DNA from: Amycolatopsis taiwanensis DSM 45107
GTDB taxonomy: Bacteria > Actinomycetota > Actinomycetes > Mycobacteriales > Pseudonocardiaceae
Reading direction: 5' to 3'
DNA length: 64,000 nucleotides
Assembly (NCBI RefSeq): GCF_000519205.1
Contig: NZ_JAFB01000003.1
Span: 207,428-271,427 of the forward strand
This document shows, in pieces, positions 37,595 to 46,591 of the stretch. Position 1 is the stretch's first letter; each line of letters starts with the position of its first letter. The position numbers and the translations under genes are program-made. The notes under the pieces were generated by a model. That model saw nothing but the letters and a program-made list of their open reading frames with translations. It had not been told where the DNA came from and did not search any database.

Positions 37595-39066
37595 GCCGTG
37601 CCCGCCACCGTGGCGGTGCGCGCGATCCGGGCCGTGGCCAGGAGCAGGTCCGCACCGCCGAACTCGTCGTCGGCCAGGACCGTGCCGTCGTCCACGGCGA
37701 CCAGGGTGCGCTCGTCCCCCTGCCGGACGGCGGCGCCGACCTCCGGACTGTACGAGTGCAGCGCGCGCAACGCGACCAGCCTCGCCAGGTCCGGATCCGA
37801 TTCGCGGGCTTCGGCCAGCAGGCCGGACAGCCTCCGCGGCACCTCCGGCAGATCCAGCAGCTCGTCCGCCCGCCGCCACTGCTCGTCGCTGTAGGAGCCG
37901 GCCGTCTCCGCCGGGACCAACTCGGGCTGCGGAACCTCGCCGACCAGCCGGTCGCGCTCCGGGGCCGGCCGCAGCAACAGCGAGACCAGCGACGAGAGCG
38001 CAGGCACGGTCGGCACGTCGAGACCCGCGGCGGCGCCGAAGAACCGTTCCACCGGAGCCATCGCGTCGGCGAGCGGCAGGCCGAGGCTGGGCATCAGCAG
38101 CTGGCCGAACAGGTCGACGCCTGCCCGCCTCGGCGGTCCCGAGAACTGCTGGCGATCCTGCTCGGCCCGGAAGACCGCACCCGCCGCCTGGAGCCGCGCC
38201 TGCAACTGCGTGTGGCGGCTGACGCAGTCGGCGACGATGTCGACCAGTTCGGCGGCGCGGCGCTTGTGGACCGGGTCCTCCGCCTCGTCACGGGCCTTGG
38301 TGATGTTGCGCAGGATCGCGTTCTCCGCCCGGAACCTCGCCTCGATGTGAGACAGCGCCGAGTCCAGCAGCTCCGGCATTTCCTCCGTCCAGTCCACCGC
38401 CCGGACGTCCCGGCGGGTCGCGTCCAGCTTCGCGCGCAGCGTTTCGCCGTACTGCACGGTGCGGTAACGGGCCTGCTCCGCGGCGAGCTTCGCGTCGGCG
38501 AGGCGCCCACGGCTGATCAGGTTCTCCAGCTTGACCTCGGCCGCGATCTGAGCCGATTCGACGTCCGTGTCCAGCGCCCCGACCAGCACGTTGATCGCCT
38601 CGTCACTGGCCCGCAGATACACCTCGCCGTCGGGCGAGACCAGCTCGACGAGCAGCTTGAAGTCGAACGCGCGACGCCGATAGGCGCCGGCCTCGTCGAT
38701 ACTGCCGTAGACCCGGCGGAACCCCCGATCGGCGGTGCCGACGTTGATCAGGTTGTCCAGCACCCAGCGGGCCACCCGCCGATGCTCGGCGGCCGGGCGG
38801 CCCGGCGCCTGCGCGGCGATGAACGGCTGCAGGCGGCGCACCACATCCTCGTGGCCGGCACCGGTGTCGAAGTCCATCGCGATGGTGACCTGGTCGATGG
38901 TGTGCAGCGCGATCTCGGCCATCTGGTAGACGCCTGCGTCGGCCCAGTCGAGCTTGGCCTTGCGCGCGTCCAGGTCGTGCAGCGGCGCGGTGCAGGCGAG
39001 CGCCTTGAGCCGCCGGGCCAAGGCCTCGTCGGCCAGGCCGGAATTGATCAACTCCGCTTCTCGCAC
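37591..39066 (-). CDS. MukF/JetA-like kleisin subunit
   Basis: A 491-aa, largely helical protein. A winged-helix-like N-terminus (1-120) leads into a four-helix region and a coiled-coil stretch (RRAFDFKLLVELVSPDGEVY, AAEVKLENLISRG, ARYRTVQYGETLRAKLDATR). It lies first in a three-gene set with MukE- and MukB-like products, matching MukF/JetA position and size. Family assignment rests on architecture and context. GTG 39066 lies 8 nt after a TAGTCT element, suggesting leaderless transcription. The final codons are overlapped by a 24-codon mini-ORF. Confidence 0.72.
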   Translation of the reverse strand: MREAELINSGLADEALARRLKALACTAPLHDLDARKAKLDWADAGVYQMAEIALHTIDQVTIAMDFDTGAGHEDVVRRLQPFIAAQAPGRPAAEHRRVARWVLDNLINVGTADRGFRRVYGSIDEAGAYRRRAFDFKLLVELVSPDGEVYLRASDEAINVLVGALDTDVESAQIAAEVKLENLISRGRLADAKLAAEQARYRTVQYGETLRAKLDATRRDVRAVDWTEEMPELLDSALSHIEARFRAENAILRNITKARDEAEDPVHKRRAAELVDIVADCVSRHTQLQARLQAAGAVFRAEQDRQQFSGPPRRAGVDLFGQLLMPSLGLPLADAMAPVERFFGAAAGLDVPTVPALSSLVSLLLRPAPERDRLVGEVPQPELVPAETAGSYSDEQWRRADELLDLPEVPRRLSGLLAEARESDPDLARLVALRALHSYSPEVGAAVRQGDERTLVAVDDGTVLADDEFGGADLLLATARIARTATVAGTA

Positions 39067-39074
39067 AGCGGTCC

Positions 39075-39080
39075 AGACTA
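39075..39080 (-). promoter_or_regulatory. Candidate -10 of the SMC operon (leaderless)
   Basis: TAGTCT on the minus strand ends 8 nt before the kleisin GTG, and there is no ribosome-binding site. The -35 is not clear. Confidence 0.35.
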
Positions 39081-39101
39081 GTCCACCCCTCGCCCTCGAC
39101 C

Positions 39102-39167
39102 CTGGACCGACGCGCTCCGCGCCGGCGCCGATCCAGCGTCACCTTCCAAACTGGACCGACGCGCTCC
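39102..39167. repeat. Two 17-bp direct repeats upstream of the SMC operon
   Basis: CTGGACCGACGCGCTCC occurs at 39102-39118 and again at 39151-39167, a period of 49 bp, in the 153-bp gap between the OsmC-like stop and the kleisin start. It may be regulatory for the SMC operon or a local duplication. Confidence 0.6.
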
Positions 39168-39219
39168 CCGGTGTGCCGAGCTGCCCGGCCGGTTCACCGA
39201 GCCGACCGGGCCCCAGGCA

Positions 39220-39633
39220 CTACTCGATGACCGGCCGGACCGGGGTGCCGAGCTCGACCGTCCGGCTCACCGTGCAAAGCTTGTCGTGCGACAGCGCAAC
39301 CGTGCGCGGGAGCATCGCGCGGGCCGCGTCGCCCTGCTCACCCTCGGGAAACCGCAGGGCGAACGACACCGTGAGGTTCTCCATGCGGTTGCCGGTCTCC
39401 CGGTCGGACACCTTGTCGCCGCTGACCGTCACGGTGAATTCGGTGGGCTCGGTGCGCCGGCTGGTCGCGACATCGGTATCAATGGCGGTGCAACCGCCGA
39501 TCGCGGCCAGCAGCAACTCGACCGGGCTGAAGTCGTCACCGCCGATGGGAATCGTGCCGCCACGTTCGTTGCGCACGACGTACCGCCCCGCCGCGACCCG
39601 CTCGATACGCACCTGCCGCTTCTCTGTCGTCAT
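39220..39633 (-). CDS. OsmC-family protein
   Basis: A 137-aa OsmC/YhfA-like protein. The two conserved cysteines are in AIGGCTAID (near 45-53) and HDKLCTVSRTVELG (near 114-127). Members reduce organic peroxides or act in thiol redox; the exact substrate is unknown. ATG 39633 is divergent from the PPOX gene, with 71 bp shared. Confidence 0.88.
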   Translation of the reverse strand: MTTEKRQVRIERVAAGRYVVRNERGGTIPIGGDDFSPVELLLAAIGGCTAIDTDVATSRRTEPTEFTVTVSGDKVSDRETGNRMENLTVSFALRFPEGEQGDAARAMLPRTVALSHDKLCTVSRTVELGTPVRPVIE

Positions 39634-39691
39634 AGGACCGACGGTACCGGTGCACCGGCGCCATGCGCAGGCACCGGAGTCGGGGGTCCGC

Positions 39692-39697
39692 TAGCGT
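39692..39697 (+). promoter_or_regulatory. Candidate -10 of the PPOX-fold gene (leaderless)
   Basis: TAGCGT ends 7 nt before the ATG at 39705, and there is no ribosome-binding site between them. Confidence 0.4.
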
Positions 39698-39704
39698 CGT
39701 TTAC

Positions 39705-40142
39705 ATGCGCGAGATGAGCAGAGACGAGTGGTGGTACTTCGCCAGCGAGGGCACCCGGACCGGGAAGGCCGCGGTGACCCGCGCGGACGGCTCCCCGCAC
39801 GTGACGCCGATCTGGTTCATCCTCAACGAGACGGCCGACGGCGACGAACTCGTCTTCAACACGGGCATGGAATCGGTCAAGGGCCGGGCGCTGCGGCGAG
39901 ATCCACGGCTGTCGGTGACCGTCGACGACCAGGAACCGCCGTACTCGTACGTGCAGTTCACCGCGGAAGTGACGCTGGAGACCGACGTCGACGAGATGCT
40001 CCCGTATTCGACCGCGATCGGCGCCCGCTACATGGGCGAGGACAAGGCCGAAGCGTTCGGCAAGCGCAACGCCGTTGAAGGGGAATACCTGGTGCGGGCC
40101 CGGATCACCAAGGTCGTCGCCCTCGCCGACATCGCGGAGTGA
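39705..40142 (+). CDS. PPOX-class (flavin/F420-dependent) oxidoreductase
   Basis: A 145-aa split-barrel protein of the pyridoxamine-5'-phosphate-oxidase-like class: GKAAVTRADGSPHVTPIWFI near 21-40, LVFNTGMESVKGRALRRDPR near 49-68, SVTVDDQEPPYSYVQFTAE near 70-88. Actinobacterial members often bind F420 or FMN. ATG 39705 was chosen because of the adjacent -10-like element. Its 3' end faces repeat A copy 3. Confidence 0.88.
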   Translation: MREMSRDEWWYFASEGTRTGKAAVTRADGSPHVTPIWFILNETADGDELVFNTGMESVKGRALRRDPRLSVTVDDQEPPYSYVQFTAEVTLETDVDEMLPYSTAIGARYMGEDKAEAFGKRNAVEGEYLVRARITKVVALADIAE

Positions 40143-40144
40143 CC

Positions 40145-40248
40145 GGCCTGTTTCTCCGCGAGTTTGCGCGCGGACCTTCGGGGCGCGCGTGCTGGTCACC
40201 TTGATTGCCGCGGCTTACACAGGATTGCTCGCGACCGGCGGTGATCAC
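40145..40248 (-). repeat. Repeat family A, copy 3, after gpgS
   Basis: Read on the minus strand, a GTG overlaps the gpgS stop (GTGA). The frame then reads VSRGNQGDQHARPEGP, matching the N-terminal block of the ORFs at 3.0 and 37.4 kb. The DNA ends with CGCGCAAACTCGCGGAGAAA, the same end as copies 1 and 2, but in a different frame here. No gene follows on this strand, as the neighbour is convergent, so the element is not tied to starting a downstream gene. The frame would end after 47 codons inside the neighbour's antisense strand. Confidence 0.65.
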
Positions 40249-41261
40249 GCGTTCTCGCGCAGGCTGGCCAGCGGCGGGCGCTGGCGGCAGGTGAGGTCGG
40301 TCAGCACCATCTCGCGCGCCACCCCGTGGCCCGACTCGCCGCGCCCGAACTGGGCCAGCGACGTGGCGGGCGGCCGGGCGGAGACCAGGCGCCCGTAGCG
40401 CTCCAGCCGGTCGAACACGGTGAGCATGATCTGCCCGGACATCCGCCCGAGCGCGTGCATGTCCTGGTGACGGTGCGTGCGCACACCCAGATCCACCTGC
40501 GCCAGCGCGTCGAGGCCGCGCGAGGACACGATGTCGATCAGGTGCCCGATCTCGACGCCGTAGTTCACCACGAACGGGATGCTCTCCAGCACCTCCCGCC
40601 GGCCGGCGTACTCGCCGGCCAGCGGCTGCACGAACCCGGCGAGCTCCGGCCAGTACATGTTGATCAGTGGCCGGGCGACCAGCTCGGTCACCCGGCCACC
40701 ACCGTCGACCTCGATCGGGCCCCCGCCCACCAGCGGCCGGTGGTAGAAGCCCTTGACGTAGGCCACCGTCCGGTCCGCCAGCAGCGGGCCGAGCAGCCCG
40801 GTCACGTACGAGCTGGTGAAGTCGTAGAGATCACCGTCGACGAACACCACGAGGTCGCCGGTGGTCGCCGCGACCCCCTTCCACAACGCCTCGCCCTTGC
40901 CGGTCAGGTTGGGCAGCGTCGGCAGGACCGCGTCCTGCGCCACGACCTTCGCCCCGGCCTCCGCGGCGACCCGGGCGGTCGCGTCCCGGGAGCGCGAGTC
41001 GACCACGACGACCTCGTCCACCAGGGGGTGCGTTCGCACCAGATCGCGCCGGATGGTGCGCACGATGTCGCCGACGGTCTCCTCCTCGTCGCGTGCCGGG
41101 ATCACGACGCTGACGGTCGTGGTCCCCTTCGCGGCCAGCAGGTCCGCCAGCGGCCAGTCCCCGGCCAGGCTGCTGCGCCGCCGGAGCCAGCCGGCCACCG
41201 CGGCGGGCAGCTCGGCTTCGGCGGCACCGGCCCTCCGGTGATCGGCCGCACGGTCTGGCAC
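40245..41261 (-). CDS. gpgS: Glucosyl-3-phosphoglycerate synthase
   Basis: A 338-aa GT-A glycosyltransferase. SVVIPARDEEETVGDIVRTI is near 48-67, the DxD-like metal motif VFVDGDLYDFTSSYV near 130-144, and KGFYHRPL near 168-175. These match actinobacterial GpgS, which joins UDP-glucose and 3-phosphoglycerate to start methylglucose lipopolysaccharide synthesis. GTG 41261 follows GGGGAAGGGG; the further open frame upstream is not conserved. Confidence 0.9.
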   Translation of the reverse strand: MPDRAADHRRAGAAEAELPAAVAGWLRRRSSLAGDWPLADLLAAKGTTTVSVVIPARDEEETVGDIVRTIRRDLVRTHPLVDEVVVVDSRSRDATARVAAEAGAKVVAQDAVLPTLPNLTGKGEALWKGVAATTGDLVVFVDGDLYDFTSSYVTGLLGPLLADRTVAYVKGFYHRPLVGGGPIEVDGGGRVTELVARPLINMYWPELAGFVQPLAGEYAGRREVLESIPFVVNYGVEIGHLIDIVSSRGLDALAQVDLGVRTHRHQDMHALGRMSGQIMLTVFDRLERYGRLVSARPPATSLAQFGRGESGHGVAREMVLTDLTCRQRPPLASLRENA

Positions 41262-41437
41262 GACAATTCCCCTTCCCCGAAGAAGGACTCGGCTCCGGCC
41301 CAGGCTGGGTGGTTCGGTCACCTTCGACCGCGCCCGGGTAAGACGGTGCGTCACGAGCCGGCCCGTCACCACGCCGGCCGCACAGCGCCAGCCTATCGAG
41401 CCTCAGCCGGTGCGGATGCTCGCCGGATCGGAGCAGG

Positions 41438-42424
41438 TCAGGGCGCTTCCTCGAGCATTTCGGCGGTGACCACGGACTCGGTGTCGGGAACGCCGAGCTC
41501 CTTGGCCCGCCGGTCGGCCATGGCGAGCAGGCGGCGGATGCGGCCGGCGACGGCGTCCTTGGTCATCGGCGGATCGGACAGCTGGCCCAGCTCCTCCAGC
41601 GACGCCTGCCGGTTGGACAGGCGCAGCTTCCCGGCCGCCAGCAGGTGGTCGGGCGCGGTGTCGCCGAGCACCTCCATGGCCCGCTCGACCCGGGCGGCCG
41701 CCGCCACCGCGGCCCGTGCCGACCGGCGCAGGTTCGCGTCGTCGAAGTTGGCCAGCCGGTTCGCCGTCGCGCGCACCTCGCGGCGCATGCGACGTTCCTC
41801 CCACTGCAGCACGCTCGCGTGCGCGCCGAGCCGGGTCAGCAGCGCGCCGATCGCGTCGCCATCGCGCACCACCACCCGGTCCGCGCCGCGCACCTCGCGG
41901 GACTTCGCCTGGATGCCCAGCCTGCGGGCCGCGCCGACCAGCGCCAGCGCCGCTTCCGGACCGGGGCAGGTGACCTCCAGCGAGGAGGACCGGCCCGGCT
42001 CGGTGAGCGAACCGTGCGCCAGGAATGCGCCCCGCCACGCCGCCTCGGCGTCGGCGATGCCCCCGGAAACCACCGCGGCGGGCAGGCCACGCACCGGGCG
42101 GCCGCGCTGGTCGATCAGGCCGGTCTGGCGCGCCAGCCCCTCGCCGTCCTTGACCACCCGGACCAGGTAGCGCGTGGTCTTGCGCAGGCCACCGGCGGAC
42201 AGCACGTGCACGTCCGAGTGATGCCCGTACAGCTCCTGGATCTCCTTGCGCAGCCGGCGCGCGACCGAACCGGTGTCCAACTCGGCCTCCACCACGACCC
42301 GGCCGCCCACGATGTGCAGTCCCCCCGCGAACCGCAGCATCGACGCGACCTCCGCACGGCGCGGCCCGATCTTGGTGATCTGCAGCCGGCTGAGCTCGTC
42401 CTTCACCGCAGCGGTCATCGCCAT
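41438..42424 (-). CDS. whiA: Sporulation/cell-division regulator WhiA
   Basis: A 328-aa DNA-binding protein: an N-terminal homing-endonuclease-like (LAGLIDADG-fold) half starting [14 protein letters not shown], and a C-terminal helix-turn-helix ([20 protein letters not shown] near 277-296). WhiA works with WhiB in sporulation septation and is conserved in all Gram-positives. ATG 42424 has TAGGAGGGG 5 nt upstream, overlapping the yvcK stop. Last gene of uvrC-rapZ-yvcK-whiA. Confidence 0.97.
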   Translation of the reverse strand: MAMTAAVKDELSRLQITKIGPRRAEVASMLRFAGGLHIVGGRVVVEAELDTGSVARRLRKEIQELYGHHSDVHVLSAGGLRKTTRYLVRVVKDGEGLARQTGLIDQRGRPVRGLPAAVVSGGIADAEAAWRGAFLAHGSLTEPGRSSSLEVTCPGPEAALALVGAARRLGIQAKSREVRGADRVVVRDGDAIGALLTRLGAHASVLQWEERRMRREVRATANRLANFDDANLRRSARAAVAAAARVERAMEVLGDTAPDHLLAAGKLRLSNRQASLEELGQLSDPPMTKDAVAGRIRRLLAMADRRAKELGVPDTESVVTAEMLEEAP

Positions 42425-42434
42425 AACGCCCCTC

Positions 42435-43412
42435 CTAACCTTTCCGGCGCCCGACCAGATCGAGAGCCTCCCGCACACAGCCCGCGAGCGCATCCGGATC
42501 GTGCAGACCCGCCACCTTCGGGTCGGCCACCTCCGCGAACAACGCACGCGCCCCCAGGTTCGCCGCCGCGTCCCGCAGGCGCGCCGGCACCGCCACCGAG
42601 CCGCGATCGGCGATCACCGCGTCCACCCGCAGATCGGGAGCGTGCTGGAAGAGTACGTCGAGGTGACGTTCGGGCGAGAACCCTGCCGTCTCCCCCGGCT
42701 GGGGGACAAGGTTGAGAATCACGATCTTGGTCGCCTCGCTGCGCACCAGCGCGTCGTGCAGTTCCGGCACCAGGAGATGGGGCAGCACGCTGGTGAACCA
42801 CGACCCCGGACCCAGGAACACCGCCTCCGCGTCCAGCACGGCCTCGAGTGCCTCGCGGCACGCGGTGGGCGCCCCGCCGGGCCGCCGCGGCGTCCGCAGG
42901 TCGATCCGCTGCACCTGGCCGGGTGTGGTCGCGACCGCGACCTGCCCGCGGATCGTCCGCGGGCCGTTCTCGTCGCTCAGCCCGGTCACCTCGGCCTCGA
43001 TCTCCAGCGGTTCGAGCGACATCGGCAACACCCGTCCGGAGACGCCGATCAGCCGGCGCGCCTCGTCCAGCGCGGCGACCGGATCACCCAGCACCTCGAA
43101 CAGGCCGGCCAGCAGCAGGTTGCCGACCGCGTGCCCGGTCAGCGCCCCGTTGCCGCCGAACCGGTGCTGGAACACCTCCACCCACAGCGAACCGCCGTCC
43201 TCGGCCGCCGCGAGCGCGGCCAGGGCCTGCCGGAGGTCGCCCGGCGGCAGCAGGCCGAGCTCACGCCGCAGGCGCCCGGACGACCCGCCGTCGTCGGCGA
43301 CCGTGACGACCGCCGTGACGTCCGGTGTGATGCGGCGGAGCGCGGTGAGCGTCGTGTGCAACCCGTGGCCACCACCCAGAGCGACGGCGCGCAGTGGATC
43401 CGTTCCCCTCAC
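42435..43412 (-). CDS. yvcK: YvcK/CofD-like protein (gluconeogenesis/cell-envelope factor)
   Basis: A 325-aa member of the YvcK (CofD-like) family that binds UDP-sugars and is needed for growth on gluconeogenic carbon. The glycine motif [12 protein letters not shown] is at 11-22, with [14 protein letters not shown] near 36-49 and [16 protein letters not shown] near 200-215. GTG 43412 overlaps the rapZ stop (GTGA). Confidence 0.95.
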   Translation of the reverse strand: MRGTDPLRAVALGGGHGLHTTLTALRRITPDVTAVVTVADDGGSSGRLRRELGLLPPGDLRQALAALAAAEDGGSLWVEVFQHRFGGNGALTGHAVGNLLLAGLFEVLGDPVAALDEARRLIGVSGRVLPMSLEPLEIEAEVTGLSDENGPRTIRGQVAVATTPGQVQRIDLRTPRRPGGAPTACREALEAVLDAEAVFLGPGSWFTSVLPHLLVPELHDALVRSEATKIVILNLVPQPGETAGFSPERHLDVLFQHAPDLRVDAVIADRGSVAVPARLRDAAANLGARALFAEVADPKVAGLHDPDALAGCVREALDLVGRRKG

Positions 43413-44293
43413 TCGCGGCCCAGATCGCGGTGGATCACCTTGACCGCCACACCGTCTTCATTGGACAACAACCGGGCGAGCTCCTCCGAGAGGGCCACGC
43501 TGCGGTGCTTCCCGCCGGTGCAGCCCACCGCCATCGTGAGGTAGCGCTTGCCCTCCCGCTTGTAGCCGGCGCCGATCAGCCGGAGCAGCTGGTGGTACCG
43601 GTCGAGGAACTCCTCGGCACCCTCCTGGGACAACACGTAGTTGCGCACCTCGGCGTCGAGGCCGGTGTGGTCGCGCAGTTCCGGGATCCAGAACGGGTTG
43701 GGCAAAAACCGCACGTCCATCACCAGATCGGCGTCCATCGGCAGGCCGTACTTGTAGCCGAACGAAAGCACGGTCACGCGGGTCTGGGTGGCCGAGTCCG
43801 AGCCGAACGCGTCCTCGATCTTCGCGCGCAGGTCGTGCACCGACAGGGCCGAGGTCTCCAGGACCAGGTCGGCCTCCTCGCGCAGCGGTGCCAGCAGTTC
43901 GCGCTCGGCGGTGATGCCGTCGGCGAGCCGGCCGTCGCCCTGCATCGGGTGGCCGCGCCGGACCTGCTCGAACCGGCGCACCAGCACCGCGTCGGTGGCC
44001 TCCAGGAACAGCACCCGCGGCTTGTAGCCCCGGGCGTCGAGATCCTTGATCACCGAGGCGAGGTCGTCGGTGAAGGCCCGCGAGCGGACATCCATCACCA
44101 CGGCCACCTTCGTGATCGCCCCCCGCGCCTGCGCGCCGAGCTCGACCATGGTCGCGATCAGCTCCGGCGGCAGGTTGTCCACCACGAACCAGCCGAGGTC
44201 CTCCAGGCACTTGGCGGCCGTGCTGCGGCCGGCCCCGGACAGCCCCGTGACGACCGCGACCTCCATCCCGGAACTTCGCTCGTCCTTGTTCAT
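43409..44293 (-). CDS. rapZ: RNase adapter RapZ / nucleotide-binding protein YvcJ
   Basis: A 294-aa P-loop protein with Walker A GLSGAGRST at 17-25 and a C-terminal domain with GCTGGKHRSV near 257-266. In E. coli RapZ senses glucosamine-6-phosphate; the actinobacterial role is less clear. ATG 44293 follows GGAGAG. Between it and uvrC lies a copy of repeat A. Confidence 0.95.
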   Translation of the reverse strand: MNKDERSSGMEVAVVTGLSGAGRSTAAKCLEDLGWFVVDNLPPELIATMVELGAQARGAITKVAVVMDVRSRAFTDDLASVIKDLDARGYKPRVLFLEATDAVLVRRFEQVRRGHPMQGDGRLADGITAERELLAPLREEADLVLETSALSVHDLRAKIEDAFGSDSATQTRVTVLSFGYKYGLPMDADLVMDVRFLPNPFWIPELRDHTGLDAEVRNYVLSQEGAEEFLDRYHQLLRLIGAGYKREGKRYLTMAVGCTGGKHRSVALSEELARLLSNEDGVAVKVIHRDLGRE

Positions 44294-44308
44294 CTGTTCT
44301 CTCCCCTG

Positions 44309-44452
44309 CTACTCGTTTCGCCGCGAGTTCGCGCGCGACCGCGATCGTGTCGCCAGTGCGCTCCCACGCGTCCTGCCGCCCCGATGCGGGGCCTGTCGGC
44401 GGCGCGCTCTCGGGTCGGCACGGGAGCCGCGGTTCGGCACTGGGCTACTCAC
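44309..44452 (-). repeat. Repeat family A, copy 4, with a 47-codon ORF between uvrC and rapZ
   Basis: A GTG overlaps the uvrC stop (GTGA) and opens a 47-codon frame beginning [10 protein letters not shown], like the 54-codon ORF at 37.4 kb. The DNA later carries GACACGATCGCGGTCGCGCG, identical to copy 2, but in a different frame, so the peptide does not end VARK.AEE. It stops at 44309, 15 nt before the rapZ ATG, so the downstream overlap seen elsewhere is missing. Supports DNA-level rather than peptide-level conservation for part of the element. Confidence 0.65.
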
Positions 44453-46389
44453 GTCGCCGCACCCCCGCCGGACAGCGCCGCGTGAATCACCTCGGCGGTG
44501 CGCCGGCCGATCCCGGGCACCTGCGCGATCTCGTCCACCTCGGCCTGCTTCAGCTTCTTCACCGAACCGAAGTGCTTGATCAGCGCGGTCTTGCGGGCCT
44601 GCCCGAGCCCGGGCACCCCGTCCAGGGCGGAGGCCTGAATCCGCTTCGACCGCTTCTGCCGGTGATACGTGATCGCGAACCGGTGCGCCTCATCGCGCAC
44701 GCGCTGGAGAAGGTACAGCGCCTCGGAGGTGCGCGGCAGAATGACCGGGTCCTTCTCGGCCGGCAGCCACACCTCCTCCAGCCGCTTGGCCAGCCCCACC
44801 ACCGCGATGTCGGTGATGCCCAGCTCCGCCAGCACGTCCGCGGCCGCGGTCGCCTGCGGGCCGGCGCCGTCCACGACGAGCAGGTTGGGCGGGTAGGCGA
44901 ACTTGCGCGGGCGCCCGGTCTCCGGGTCGATCCCCGGCCGTTCGCCATCGGACGCTTCCGCGGGGCCTTCCTTGAGGTAGCGGGCGAACCGCCGCCGCAC
45001 CACCTCGGCGATCGACGCCACGTCGCCCTCGTCGGCCGCCTCACGCAGGGCGAACCGGCGGTAGTCGGCCTTGCGGGGCACGCCGTCTTCGAACACCACC
45101 AGGGAAGCGACCACGTCACTGCCCTGGATGTGGCTGATGTCGACGCACTCGATGCGCAGCGGCGCGGTGTCCAGGCCAAGCTGCTCCTGCAACTCGGCCA
45201 GCGCGGCCGAACGCGCGGTGAGATCCCCGGCGCGGCGCAGCTTGTGCTGGGCGAACGCTTCTTCGGCGTTGCGTTGCACGGTTTCGGCCAGCGCCCGCTT
45301 GTCGCCGCGCTGCGCAACCCGGAGTTGCACCCGCGAGCCGCGCAGCCCGGAAAGCCATTCGGTGAGCGCGTCGGCGTCGGCCGGCAGCTCGGGCACCAGC
45401 ACCTCACGCGGCACCGGGGAGCCGCTGTCCGGGCTCTGCTCGGCCACCTCCACCTGCTCGCCGTAGAACTGGGTGAGGAACTGCGCCACCAGCGCCGGCA
45501 CGTCCATCTCGTCGACCTTGTCGATCACCCAGCCCCGCTGGCCGCGCACCCGGCCGCCCCGCACATGAAACACCTGCACCGCGGCTTCGAGCTCGTCGTG
45601 GGCGAAGGCCACGAGATCGGCGTCGGTCCCGTCGCCCAGCACCACGGCCTGCTTCTCCATGGCCCGCCGGAGCGCGCCGATGTCGTCCCGCAGCCGGGCC
45701 GCCTTCTCGAACTCCAACTGCTCGGCGGCCTCGGCCATCTCGTGTTCGAGCCGGCGGACCATGGCGTCGGTGCGCCCGGCGAGGAAGTCGCAGAAGTCGT
45801 CGACGATCTGGCGGTGCTCCGCCGCGCTCACCTTGCCCACGCACGGCGCCGAGCACTTGTCGATGTAGCCCAGCAGGCACGGGCGGCCGATCTGGGTGTG
45901 GCGGCGGAACACGCCGTTGGAGCAGGTGCGTGCGGGGAACACCCGCAGCAGCAGATCCAGCGTCTCGCGGATCGCCCACGCATGCGCGTACGGCCCGAAG
46001 TACCGGACGCCCTTCTTGCGCGGGCCGCGGTAGACGTGCAGCCGCGGGAACTCCTCGTTGAGCGTCACCGCGAGCACCGGGTACGACTTGTCGTCGCGGT
46101 ATCGAACGTTGAACCGCGGGTCGAACTCCTTGATCCAGTTGTACTCCAACTGGAGCGCCTCGACCTCGGTCGAGACCACCGTCCACTCCACACTCGCGGC
46201 GGTGGTCACCATCTGCCGGGTGCGCGGATGCAGGCCGGCGAGATCGGCGAAGTAGGAGTTCAGGCGACTGCGCAGGCTCTTGGCCTTGCCGACGTAGATG
46301 ACCCGCTTCGTGGCGTCGCGGAACTTGTACACGCCGGGCGCGTCCGGGATGCTCCCCGGCGAGGGACGGTAGGTGGACGGATCAGCCAC
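44449..46389 (-). CDS. uvrC: Excinuclease ABC subunit C
   Basis: A 646-aa repair nuclease that makes both incisions in nucleotide excision repair. The GIY-YIG domain is at about 13-95 ([20 protein letters not shown]), a Cys-containing segment [20 protein letters not shown] follows, the UvrB-interacting UVR segment is near 205-240, the RNase H-like half starts near 350 ([11 protein letters not shown]), and tandem helix-hairpin-helix motifs form the last 60 residues ([18 protein letters not shown]). GTG 46389. Confidence 0.97.
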   Translation of the reverse strand: MADPSTYRPSPGSIPDAPGVYKFRDATKRVIYVGKAKSLRSRLNSYFADLAGLHPRTRQMVTTAASVEWTVVSTEVEALQLEYNWIKEFDPRFNVRYRDDKSYPVLAVTLNEEFPRLHVYRGPRKKGVRYFGPYAHAWAIRETLDLLLRVFPARTCSNGVFRRHTQIGRPCLLGYIDKCSAPCVGKVSAAEHRQIVDDFCDFLAGRTDAMVRRLEHEMAEAAEQLEFEKAARLRDDIGALRRAMEKQAVVLGDGTDADLVAFAHDELEAAVQVFHVRGGRVRGQRGWVIDKVDEMDVPALVAQFLTQFYGEQVEVAEQSPDSGSPVPREVLVPELPADADALTEWLSGLRGSRVQLRVAQRGDKRALAETVQRNAEEAFAQHKLRRAGDLTARSAALAELQEQLGLDTAPLRIECVDISHIQGSDVVASLVVFEDGVPRKADYRRFALREAADEGDVASIAEVVRRRFARYLKEGPAEASDGERPGIDPETGRPRKFAYPPNLLVVDGAGPQATAAADVLAELGITDIAVVGLAKRLEEVWLPAEKDPVILPRTSEALYLLQRVRDEAHRFAITYHRQKRSKRIQASALDGVPGLGQARKTALIKHFGSVKKLKQAEVDEIAQVPGIGRRTAEVIHAALSGGGAAT

Positions 46390-46435
46390 ATTCCCACCCT
46401 ATGGCCCACCCCCGACAGTTCCGCACGCCCCTGGC

Positions 46436-46591
46436 TCAGCCGGCCAGTACCCGCGCCTCGACGCCGGGAAGATCACCGAACCGGGCCCGGGCGTCGGTCG
46501 TGACCAGCGCCCGGCCGGTCGCCCGGGCGGTCGCCGCGATGATCAGGTCGAGCGTGCCGCGCGGCGTACCGAGGCGGGTCACCTCGGCCAT
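46436..46591 (-). pseudogene. C-terminal remnant of a PIN-domain (VapC-type) toxin
   Basis: A 51-codon frame contains the C-terminal half of a PIN domain: GTPRGTLDLIIAATARATG, then ALVTTDARARF. This is the third-acidic-residue helix and the final strand/acidic residue of PIN ribonucleases. The N-terminal half with the first catalytic Asp is absent. The ATG here overlaps the stop of the MFS exporter (TAATG), so the exporter sits where the toxin's front half and its antitoxin should be. Most likely debris of a VapBC module truncated by arrival of the MFS-Rrf2 pair. Confidence 0.7.
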
